Shown here: positions 56,830-64,000 of the stretch, in pieces
Layout: every line of letters begins with the position of its first letter
Numbering within the stretch: position 1 is the first letter of the stretch
Source of the DNA: Sphaerisporangium sp040649355
Lineage (GTDB): Bacteria > Actinomycetota > Actinomycetes > Streptosporangiales > Streptosporangiaceae
Length of the DNA: 64,000 nt
Direction of reading: 5' to 3'
Assembly (NCBI RefSeq): GCF_043197795.1
Contig: NZ_JBICTU010000006.1
Span: 186,001-250,000 of the forward strand
The notes under the pieces: generated by a model
What the model was told of the DNA's origin: nothing
What the model saw: only the letters and a program-made list of their open reading frames with translations
The model's database searches: none
Position numbers and translations under genes: made by a program

Positions 56830-59800
56830 GTGCGCCATCTCCCCGTACTTCTGCTGTCGACCTCCGACACCGACCTGCTGAGCGCACGCGCGAGCGGCGC
56901 CCCGTACCGCCTGGACAACCCGGCGCGGCTCGCCGTCGAGGACCTCTCCCCGCTGCTCGACGACGTGGAGCTGGTCGTCGTCCGCCTGCTCGGCGGGCGG
57001 CGGGTATGGGAGGAGGGGCTGGACATGCTGCTGGCGGGGCCCCGCCCCGTCATCGTGCTCGGAGGCGAGCAGGCTCCCGACGCCGAGTTGATGGAGCTGT
57101 CCACCGTCCCCGGTGGAGTGTGCGCCGAGGCGCACGCCTATCTGGCGCACGGTGGCCCGGCCAACCTGGCCGAGCTGTACAGGTTCGTGTCCGACACCGT
57201 GCTGCTCACCGGGCACGGCTTCGCGGCCCCCGCGCCCACGCCAAGCTGGGGCGTCCTTGAGAGGACCGACGGCGCCGAAGGTGAGGGGCGGCCGGTCGTG
57301 GGGGTTCTGTACTACCGGGCTCATCATGTCGCGGGGAACACCGGGTTCGTCGAGGCGTTGTGCGGCGCGATCGAGGACGCCGGAGGCCGGGCGCTGCCCG
57401 TGTACTGCGCGTCGTTGCGCACCGCGGAGCCCGGCCTGATGGAGGTTCTCGGCGGCGTGGACGCGCTGGTCGTCACCGTGCTGGCGGCGGGCGGCACCCG
57501 TCCGGCCACCGCCTCGGCGGGCGGCGACGACGAGGCCTGGGACGTGGGGGCGCTCGCCCGGCTCGACGTTCCGATCATCCAGGGCCTGTGCCTGACGGGA
57601 GACCGGGAGACCTGGGCGGCGAGCGACGACGGGCTGTCCCCGCTGGACGCCGCCTCGCAGGTGGCCATCCCGGAGTTCGACGGGCGGATCATCACCGTGC
57701 CGTTCTCCTTCAAGGAGGTCGACGAGGAGGGCCTGACCGTCTACGTGGCGGACCCCGAGCGCGCGGCCCGGGTCGCCGGCATCGCCGTACGGCACGCCGC
57801 GCTGCGGCACGTGCCCCCGGGGGACAGGCGGATCGCGGTCATGCTGTCGGCCTACCCCACCAAGCACGCGCGGATCGGCAACGCCGTGGGCCTGGACACA
57901 CCCGCCAGCGTGGTCCGCCTGCTGGCCGCCATGCGCGCGAGCGGGTACGACATCGGGCCCGAGGGCGAGGGCGGCCTGCCGGGCGTGGACGGGCAGGACG
58001 GCGACGCGCTCGTCCACGCGCTCATCGCCGCGGGCGGCCAGGACCAGGACTGGCTCACCGAGGAGCAGCTCTCCGGCAACCCCGTGCGCGTCTCCGCCGC
58101 GCGTTACCGGGCCTGGTACGCCACGCTTCCCGAGGACCTCCGCGCGGGGATGGAGCGGCACTGGGGACCGCCGCCCGGCGAGCTGTTCGTCGACCGTTCG
58201 CGCGACCCCGAGGGGGAGATCGTGCTGGCGGCCCTGCGCGCCGGCAACGTCGTGGTGATGGTCCAGCCGCCGCGTGGGTTCGGCGAGAACCCCATCGCGA
58301 TCTACCACGACCCCGACCTGCCGCCCAGCCACCACTACCTGGCCGCCTACCGCTGGCTCCAGGACGGGTTCGGCGCGCACGCGGTGGTACACGTCGGCAA
58401 GCACGGCAACCTGGAGTGGCTGCCGGGCAAGTCCGCCGGGATGTCCGCCTCCTGCGGGCCGGACGCCGCGCTCGGCGACCTGCCGCTGATCTACCCGTTC
58501 CTCGTGAACGACCCCGGCGAGGGGACCCAGGCCAAGCGCCGCGCCCACGCCACCCTGGTCGACCACCTGGTGCCGCCCATGGCCCGCGCCGACACCTACG
58601 GCGACATGGCGCGTCTGGAGCAGCTCCTCGACGAGCACGCCTCCATCGCCGCGATGGACCCCGCCAAGCTCCCCGCGATCCGCGCCCAGATCTGGACCCT
58701 CATCCAGGCCGCCCGGCTCGACCACGATCTCGGGCTGGACGACAGGCCGCACGACGCGGAGTTCGACGACTTCCTGCTGCACGTCGACGGCTGGCTGTGC
58801 GAGGTCAAGGACGTGCAGATCCGCGACGGCCTGCACGTGCTGGGTCAGGCGCCCGTGGGCCGGGCCCGCGAGGACCTCGTGCTGGCGATGCTGCGCGCCC
58901 GGCAGATGTGGGCCGGGGCCGAGGCGCTACCCGGGCTGCGCGAGGCCCTCGGCCTGGCGGAGGACGGCAGCGCCGCGCGGGCCGACACCGACCGGGCCGA
59001 GACGGTCGCGGCGGCGCTCGTCCACGGCATGGAGGAGCGCGGCTGGGATCCCGGCGCGGTGGAGGAGGTCTGCGCGGCCGTACCGCCGGTGGCCGGGGAG
59101 GCGGCGGGGGTGGCCGTACCGCCGATGGCCGGGCGGATCCTGCGCTTCGCGGCCACCGAGATCGTTCCGCGGCTGGCGAGGACCAGCGACGAGATCGGCG
59201 CCGTGCTGCACGCGCTCGACGGAGGGTACGTGCCGGCGGGGCCGAGCGGGTCGCCGCTGCGCGGGCTGATCAACGTGCTGCCCACCGGCCGGAACTTCTA
59301 CTCGGTCGACCCCAAGGCCGTGCCGAGCCGCCTTGCCTGGGAGACGGGGCAGGCCATGGCCGACTCGCTGCTCGCACGCTACCGCGCCGACACCGGCGAC
59401 TGGCCGCGCTCGGTGGGCCTGTCGATCTGGGGGACCAGCGCCATGCGCACCTCCGGTGACGACGTGGCCGAGGTGCTCGCGCTCCTCGGCGTACGACCGG
59501 TGTGGGACGAGGCGTCCCGCCGGGTCACCGGCCTCGCGCCGATCCCCCACGAGGAGCTGGGCCGCCCCCGCGTGGACGTCACCGTCAGGATCAGCGGCTT
59601 CTTCCGCGACGCGTTCCCCCACGTCGTCGTGATGCTGGACGACGCGGTGCGGCTGGTCGCCGGGCTGGAGGAGCCGGAGGAGGTCAACTTCGTACGGGCG
59701 CACGTGGTGGCCGACCGCGCGGAACACGGCGACGAGCGCCGGGCCACCACCCGCGTCTTCGGGTCGAGGCCGGGCGCCTACGGGGCGGGGCTGCTGCCGC

Positions 59801-60483
59801 TGATCGACAGCCGCAACTGGCGCGACGACGCCGACCTCGCCGAGGTGTACGCGGTGTGGGGCGGCTTCGCCTACGGCAGGGACATGGACGGCACGCCCGC
59901 GAGAAAGGACATGGAGACCGCCTACCGGCGCATCGCCGTGGCCGCCAAGAACGTCGACACCCGCGAGCACGACATCGCCGACTCCGACGACTACTTCCAG
60001 TACCACGGCGGCATGATCGCCACCGTGCGCGCCCTGACCGGCAAGGCGCCCGCCGCCTACATCGGCGACAGCACCCGTCCGGACGCGGTGCGCACCCGGA
60101 CGCTCTCGGAGGAGACGGCGCGGATCTTCCGCGCCCGGGTCGTCAACCCGCGCTGGGTGGCGGCGATGCGGCGGCACGGGTACAAGGGGGCGTTCGAGCT
60201 GGCGGCGACCGTCGACTACCTGTTCGGGTACGACGCGACCACCGGCGTGGTGGCCGACTGGATGTACGACAGGCTCGCCGCCACCTACGTCCTGGATCCG
60301 GAGAACCAGCGGTTCCTCGCCGAGTCCAACCCGTGGGCCCTGCACGGCATGGCGGAACGCCTGCTGGAGGCGGCCGGGCGCGGCATGTGGGAGCACCCGG
60401 ACCCCGAGATCCTCAACGACCTTCAGGAGGTCTACCTCAAGGTCGAGGGCGACATCGAAGGCGGCGCGGACGAATCCGCCTGA
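56830..60483 (+). CDS. cobN: cobaltochelatase subunit CobN
   Basis: 1217-residue large chelatase subunit, the usual size. Conserved pieces are VYCASLRTAEPGLMEVL, NAVGLDTPASVVRLL, HYLAAYRWLQDGFGAHAVVH, KHGNLEWLPGKSAGMSASC, RGLINVLPTGRNFYSVDPKA and a long C-terminal half (LAATVDYLFGYDATTGVVADW). It holds the corrin substrate and inserts cobalt with the AAA+/VWA partner encoded at 45862. The GTG at 56830 begins MRHLPVLLLSTSDTD, a normal CobN start. Confidence 0.96.
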   Translation: MRHLPVLLLSTSDTDLLSARASGAPYRLDNPARLAVEDLSPLLDDVELVVVRLLGGRRVWEEGLDMLLAGPRPVIVLGGEQAPDAELMELSTVPGGVCAEAHAYLAHGGPANLAELYRFVSDTVLLTGHGFAAPAPTPSWGVLERTDGAEGEGRPVVGVLYYRAHHVAGNTGFVEALCGAIEDAGGRALPVYCASLRTAEPGLMEVLGGVDALVVTVLAAGGTRPATASAGGDDEAWDVGALARLDVPIIQGLCLTGDRETWAASDDGLSPLDAASQVAIPEFDGRIITVPFSFKEVDEEGLTVYVADPERAARVAGIAVRHAALRHVPPGDRRIAVMLSAYPTKHARIGNAVGLDTPASVVRLLAAMRASGYDIGPEGEGGLPGVDGQDGDALVHALIAAGGQDQDWLTEEQLSGNPVRVSAARYRAWYATLPEDLRAGMERHWGPPPGELFVDRSRDPEGEIVLAALRAGNVVVMVQPPRGFGENPIAIYHDPDLPPSHHYLAAYRWLQDGFGAHAVVHVGKHGNLEWLPGKSAGMSASCGPDAALGDLPLIYPFLVNDPGEGTQAKRRAHATLVDHLVPPMARADTYGDMARLEQLLDEHASIAAMDPAKLPAIRAQIWTLIQAARLDHDLGLDDRPHDAEFDDFLLHVDGWLCEVKDVQIRDGLHVLGQAPVGRAREDLVLAMLRARQMWAGAEALPGLREALGLAEDGSAARADTDRAETVAAALVHGMEERGWDPGAVEEVCAAVPPVAGEAAGVAVPPMAGRILRFAATEIVPRLARTSDEIGAVLHALDGGYVPAGPSGSPLRGLINVLPTGRNFYSVDPKAVPSRLAWETGQAMADSLLARYRADTGDWPRSVGLSIWGTSAMRTSGDDVAEVLALLGVRPVWDEASRRVTGLAPIPHEELGRPRVDVTVRISGFFRDAFPHVVVMLDDAVRLVAGLEEPEEVNFVRAHVVADRAEHGDERRATTRVFGSRPGAYGAGLLPLIDSRNWRDDADLAEVYAVWGGFAYGRDMDGTPARKDMETAYRRIAVAAKNVDTREHDIADSDDYFQYHGGMIATVRALTGKAPAAYIGDSTRPDAVRTRTLSEETARIFRARVVNPRWVAAMRRHGYKGAFELAATVDYLFGYDATTGVVADWMYDRLAATYVLDPENQRFLAESNPWALHGMAERLLEAAGRGMWEHPDPEILNDLQEVYLKVEGDIEGGADESA

Positions 60484-60562
60484 ACGTGGACCGCGCCTTC
60501 GCCCGGGATCGACGGCGGCCGATTCTCAAAGATCCATACAAGGATGGTGATCAAGCGCGAAG

Positions 60563-61183
60563 ATGGCGGGCATGATCCGCCGGGAGACGCCGTGGGGAAC
60601 CTGGGATCCCGCGCCGCTTTCTGACGTCGCCGCGCTCTTGTCGATCCTGCCGGGCCCCTGGTGGATCGCGGGCGGCTACGCCATCGAGCTGGCGCTGGGC
60701 CGTTCGTTCCGGGAGCACGGGGACATCGACATCCTGCTGCTCCGTTGTGATCAGCTCGCCGTGCAGCGGGCGCTGCCGCACTGGGAGTGGTGGGCCGCGG
60801 ATCCCCCGGGGGTCCTGCGACGCTGGGCGCCGGGCGAGATCCTGCCCGAGACCGTCGACGACATCTGGTGCCGCCCCGGGCCTGAGAAGCCGTGGCGCAT
60901 CCAGGTGATGCTCGACGAGTCCGACGGCGACGAGTGGGTCTCGCGGCGCGACAGCCGGGTGCGGCGCCCCATCGGCGAGCTGGGCCTGGTCTCGCCGGAA
61001 GGCATCCCGTACCTGGCGCCCGAGGTCCAGCTGTTCTACAAGGCCAAGCGCCCCCGCGCCAAGGACGAGCAGGACTTCACCGAGACGCTGCCCGCGCTCG
61101 ACGGCTCCCAGCGCCGCTGGCTGGCACGCGCCATCGCGGAGGTGTACGGCGAGCATCCGTGGACGGACCGTCTGTGCGGCTGA
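60563..61183 (+). CDS. nucleotidyltransferase-fold protein
   Basis: 206 residues with the compact antibiotic-type nucleotidyltransferase fold. WWIAGGYAIELALGRSFREHGDIDILLLR contains the GG and the D-x-D metal pair, and LGLVSPEGIPYLAPEVQLFYKAK is the downstream conserved part. Similar proteins are annotated as aminoglycoside adenylyltransferase-like, but activity cannot be assumed. It ends one base before the convergent MFS gene. Confidence 0.82.
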   Translation: MAGMIRRETPWGTWDPAPLSDVAALLSILPGPWWIAGGYAIELALGRSFREHGDIDILLLRCDQLAVQRALPHWEWWAADPPGVLRRWAPGEILPETVDDIWCRPGPEKPWRIQVMLDESDGDEWVSRRDSRVRRPIGELGLVSPEGIPYLAPEVQLFYKAKRPRAKDEQDFTETLPALDGSQRRWLARAIAEVYGEHPWTDRLCG

Positions 61184-62431
61184 TCACCGCGCGGCCGGGT
61201 CGAAGCGCCAGGCCAGCAGCACGAGCACGCCGGCGCCCCCGGTGAGCGCGGCCGAGACGGCGATCACGCTGAGCCAGCCGCCGGTCTGCCACTGGTGGGT
61301 GGCGATCGCCCCGAACGCCGAGCTGCCGAGGTAGTAGACCAGCAGGTAGAGCCCGGACGCCTGCCCGACCCCGACGCCGACCCGGTGGGCCCGGCCCGCC
61401 ACCCACCCGCTCGCCAGCGAGTGGGTGCCGAGGAACGCGAAGGTCAGCACGCCGAGCCCGGCGACGACCACCGCGAGCTGGGCCGGGATGGTCAGCAGGA
61501 CCCCGGCGAGCAGGAGGCCGACGCCGATCAGCGCGGCGGGTCCGCGCCCGAGCCGGGCCGCGACCCGTCCCGCGGCGTGCGGCGCGAACAGGCCCACGGG
61601 GTAGGCGAGGAACACCAGCACCGCCGCGCTGCCCAGCAGGTAGGGCGCGACCTCCAGGCGGAACGCCATCGCGTTGTACAGGCCGACGAACGCGCCCATG
61701 ATCGCCGCTCCCACCAGGCACAGCATGACGAGGGCCGGATCCCGCAGGGTGAGCCAGGTGGTGCGCAAGATGCTCATCGGCCGGGGGCTCGACCGTACGA
61801 AGCGCCGCGACGGCGGGACCAGGGCCCACAGCCCGGCGGTCGCGGCCGCGGTCAGCAGCCCGACGGCCAGCGCGGCGCCCTGCCAGCCCCACAGGGCGTC
61901 GAACGGCCCGGGGAGCAGCCGGCCCGCGGCCCCGCCCACCGCCGTGCCCGTGATGTACGCGGCGTTGGCGCGCAGGTGCGCCCCGCTGTGGATCTCCTCG
62001 CCGAGGTAGGCCATCGCCACGGCGGGCAGCCCGGCCAGCGCGACGCCTTCGAGGCCCCGGATGACCAGCAGGCCGTGCCAGGTGGGCGCGAAGGCGGCGG
62101 CGATCCCGAGCGCCGCCGACCCCGCCAGGGAGATCCGCATGATGGCCACGCGCCCGACGACGTCCGAGATCGGCCCGACGAACAGCAGCGTGCCCGCCAT
62201 GGTGATCGTGGTCAGGGACAGCACCGCCGACGACGACGACGCCGACACCTGGAAGTGCCTGGCGACGCTCGGGAGCAGCGGCTGGACGTAGTACAGGGCC
62301 ATGAAGTTCGCGAACCCGCCCAGCATCAGCCCGTACATGATCCGCCGGTAGGCGCGCTCGCCCGGCCGGTACCCGTCGTGGGCGGCGGGGCGGGTGAGGC
62401 GTCCGGACAGGGCGGGGAGGGTCGTCGTCAC
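61184..62431 (-). CDS. MFS transporter
   Basis: 415-residue membrane protein with about 12 hydrophobic helices. The loop between helices 2 and 3 reads GPISDVVGRVAIMR, the MFS signature. It most resembles drug/metabolite exporters of the EmrB/YnfM-like sort (YYVQPLLPSVARHFQVSASS is a YnfM/AraJ-type start). The GTG at 62431 has GGGAGGG-like sequence nearby. It is divergent from the LysR gene and probably controlled by it. Confidence 0.87.
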   Translation of the reverse strand: MTTTLPALSGRLTRPAAHDGYRPGERAYRRIMYGLMLGGFANFMALYYVQPLLPSVARHFQVSASSSSAVLSLTTITMAGTLLFVGPISDVVGRVAIMRISLAGSAALGIAAAFAPTWHGLLVIRGLEGVALAGLPAVAMAYLGEEIHSGAHLRANAAYITGTAVGGAAGRLLPGPFDALWGWQGAALAVGLLTAAATAGLWALVPPSRRFVRSSPRPMSILRTTWLTLRDPALVMLCLVGAAIMGAFVGLYNAMAFRLEVAPYLLGSAAVLVFLAYPVGLFAPHAAGRVAARLGRGPAALIGVGLLLAGVLLTIPAQLAVVVAGLGVLTFAFLGTHSLASGWVAGRAHRVGVGVGQASGLYLLVYYLGSSAFGAIATHQWQTGGWLSVIAVSAALTGGAGVLVLLAWRFDPAAR

Positions 62432-62462
62432 CAGGCCGATGCTGCCCCTCCGACCCTGATGC

Positions 62463-62505
62463 TCAAAATGCGGATTTTGACACTGCTGATGCGCATAACG
62501 CATCA
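62463..62505. promoter_or_regulatory. two perfect inverted repeats between MFS and LysR genes
   Basis: TCAAAAT-GCGG-ATTTTGA (62463-62480) and TGATGCG-CATAA-CGCATCA (62487-62505) each have 7-bp perfect arms. Both lie within 45 bases in the short divergent region, the usual place for a LysR activation and repression site pair. Confidence 0.65.
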
Positions 62506-62512
62506 TCGCTGG

Positions 62513-63430
62513 ATGGACCTGCAAACGCTGCGCTGGTTCCTGTCTCTTTGTGACACAGAGAACATGCGGGACACGGCCGCCGCCGAGAGGGTCAACCAGT
62601 CCACGGTGTCACGGTCGCTCGCCCGGCTGGAGGCCGATCTGGGGGTCGAGCTGTTCCACCGGCACGGGCGCAGGCTGACCGTCAACCGGTTCGGCGCGCT
62701 GTTCCGCGACCACGCCCGCCGGGCGGTCGGCGACCTGGACGCGGCCCGCCGGCGCATCGGCGCCCTGGCCAACCCCGACACCGGGCTGATCCGGCTCGGC
62801 TTCCTGCACTCCGTGGGCCGCTGGCTGGTGCCGGAACTCCTTCGCGACTACCGCGCCGTCACACCGGGAATCCGGTTCGAGCTCCACCAGGGCTTGGCGC
62901 GCGAACTGTACGCCTGGCTGCGCCACGGGGACATCGACGCCGCACTGGTCACCCCGCCCCGCGACGGCGGCGACCCGCTCTGGCACGGGCTGCGGGACCA
63001 GCAGCTCTGCATCGCCCTGGCCGCCGACCACCCGCTCGCCGGCGTGCCGGGGCTCGCGCTCAGGGACGTACGCGACGAGCCGTTCATCGCCTTCGCCCAG
63101 ACCACGGACCTGCGCCGGGTGATCGACAGACTGTGCCAGGACGCCGGGTTCGCGCCCGTGATCGCGTTCGAGAGCGAGGAGATCGCCACGGTGCGGGGGC
63201 TCGTCAGCGCCGGGCTCGGCGTGGGGATCCTGCCGCGCCCCGCGGTGCTCGAACACGACGACCCCGTGTACCGCCCGCTCGCACCGGAGCGGCGGCGGCC
63301 GATCGGCCTCGCCTGGCACCCGAGTCCGGCCCCCACGGCCGCGACCGCGGGGTTCATCGAGCACCTGCGCCGGGGCGGCGCCGGCGACCGGGAAACCCAG
63401 ACCGCGAAGGGACGCGGGCGACCGGCCTGA
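62513..63430 (+). CDS. LysR-family transcriptional regulator
   Basis: 305 residues. The N-terminal winged helix reads MDLQTLRWFLSLCDTENMRD and TAAAERVNQSTVSRSLARLE; a periplasmic-binding-type effector domain follows (LIRLGFLHSVGRWLVPELL to GVGILPRPAVLEHDD). It likely activates or represses the divergent MFS exporter in response to a small molecule. The ATG at 62513 begins at the conserved N-terminus. Confidence 0.93.
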   Translation: MDLQTLRWFLSLCDTENMRDTAAAERVNQSTVSRSLARLEADLGVELFHRHGRRLTVNRFGALFRDHARRAVGDLDAARRRIGALANPDTGLIRLGFLHSVGRWLVPELLRDYRAVTPGIRFELHQGLARELYAWLRHGDIDAALVTPPRDGGDPLWHGLRDQQLCIALAADHPLAGVPGLALRDVRDEPFIAFAQTTDLRRVIDRLCQDAGFAPVIAFESEEIATVRGLVSAGLGVGILPRPAVLEHDDPVYRPLAPERRRPIGLAWHPSPAPTAATAGFIEHLRRGGAGDRETQTAKGRGRPA

Positions 63431-63449
63431 CCCCCGGGCCCGTACCGGG

Positions 63450-64000
63450 TCAGGAGCGCAGGGGGACGGTCCTCGTGCCCGCGTAGGTCGAGTGGGAGGT
63501 GACGGCCGACGGGGTGCGCAGACCGGGGTTGGCGAGGAACAGGTTCCTCAGCAGGGAGAACGGGCCGCCGTCGCTCTCGGCGTCCGCGACCGTGTCCAGC
63601 AGCCTCAGCTCGGAGTCCTGGAGGTCCTTGTGGAACCGCTCGGCGAGGTCCCAGCCGTCCCATGGCAGCACCTCCACCTTGTTCAGGGCCGCCAGGTCGC
63701 GCACGACGCTGCTCTGGACGAAGTCCATGCCCGACAGGTTGAGGAACGGCATCCCGAACTTCTCCGGGTCGGAGCGGCCCGCCCGGCAGGCCCGCCAGGC
63801 GTCGCCCGCCACGAGGAACCCGTCCCTCGGCACGTCCATGGGGTCGAACGAGATCTTGAACTCCTCCATCAACTCCGGGGCCGGAAGCTGGGCGTCGGCC
63901 AGGGTCCATCCGCGCTCGGGGCTCCAGTACTCGGCGACCCAGTGGTCCTTGTAAGACCCGGCGAAGAAGTACGAGGCGAAGCCGCAGCGGATCCGGGCGG
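63450..64000 (-). CDS. transglutaminase-like protein, 5' end outside the window
   Basis: Only the C-terminal 183 codons are visible; the frame continues past the window end. RCGFASYFFAGSYKDHWVAEYW has the Cys-adjacent pattern and the catalytic histidine (DHW) of transglutaminase-like proteases, followed by GWTLADAQLP where the acidic residue would lie. The rest (GFLVAGDAWRACRAGRSDPEKFG) matches actinobacterial transglutaminase-domain proteins of unknown role. It is convergent with the LysR gene. Confidence 0.75.
   Translation of the reverse strand, partial: ARIRCGFASYFFAGSYKDHWVAEYWSPERGWTLADAQLPAPELMEEFKISFDPMDVPRDGFLVAGDAWRACRAGRSDPEKFGMPFLNLSGMDFVQSSVVRDLAALNKVEVLPWDGWDLAERFHKDLQDSELRLLDTVADAESDGGPFSLLRNLFLANPGLRTPSAVTSHSTYAGTRTVPLRS

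Noticed and set aside
56581..58836. Long minus-strand extension upstream of cobG
   Set aside because: It crosses the riboswitch and cobN, and homology to precorrin-3B synthase begins only after 56580.

Overview
The window is about 70 percent G+C, with tight ATGA-type gene overlaps, many GTG starts, mycothiol-type enzymes and an actinobacterial gene set. It reads as a chromosomal segment of a filamentous actinomycete. The FxSxx-COOH peptide locus, the small NRPS cluster and the secreted chitinase make a Streptosporangiaceae-like host (Nonomuraea/Streptosporangium type) my best guess, by inference only. No rRNA, tRNA, CRISPR array, IS element or phage gene was found.

Layout. 0-4 kb: housekeeping genes (malate dehydrogenase, Tex, a small SHOCT protein). 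4-12.2 kb: a compact NRPS cluster with a stand-alone condensation protein on the minus strand and, divergently, an AMP-ligase, a C-A-PCP module with a glycine-like specificity code, a free carrier protein and a second condensation-like protein. 12.3-14.3 kb: a secreted GH18 chitinase. 14.9-23.5 kb: an FxSxx-COOH RiPP locus with precursor fxsA, a radical SAM/SPASM protein fused to an HExxH domain, two TIR-like proteins, and a giant P-loop/TIR/NB-ARC/TPR protein whose frame is broken twice. 23.5-27 kb: an alpha/beta hydrolase, a maleylpyruvate-isomerase-fold protein and an M20 peptidase. 27-30.1 kb: a four-gene minus-strand island (carrier-like small protein, unknown protein, nucleoside deoxyribosyltransferase-like protein, phosphoribosyltransferase-like protein) that resembles nucleotide-centred conflict systems. 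30.3-32 kb: a PAS/GAF/PP2C phosphatase.

32.4-35 kb: metNIQ, a methionine ABC importer. 35-41.7 kb: phenylacetate degradation, with a PaaR-type TetR repressor, paaZ and paaABCDE; matching palindromic operators lie before paaZ and before paaA. 41.8-43.9 kb: two roadblock proteins and a DUF4388 protein. 44-60.5 kb: aerobic cobalamin biosynthesis and cobalt uptake. This runs from a histidine phosphatase through cbtB, cbtA, a BchI/BchD-type chelatase fusion, cobO, cobB, cobL, cobM, cobH and cobIJ, with cobK and cobG on the opposite strand, to cobN. Two cobalamin riboswitches precede cbtB and cobN. 60.5-64 kb: a nucleotidyltransferase, an MFS exporter with a divergent LysR regulator, and the C-terminal part of a transglutaminase-like protein cut by the window edge.

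The most interesting parts are the FxS locus, the nucleotide-enzyme island beside it and the small NRPS cluster. A second theme is a set of short imperfect tandem duplications, several of them lying across start or stop codons.
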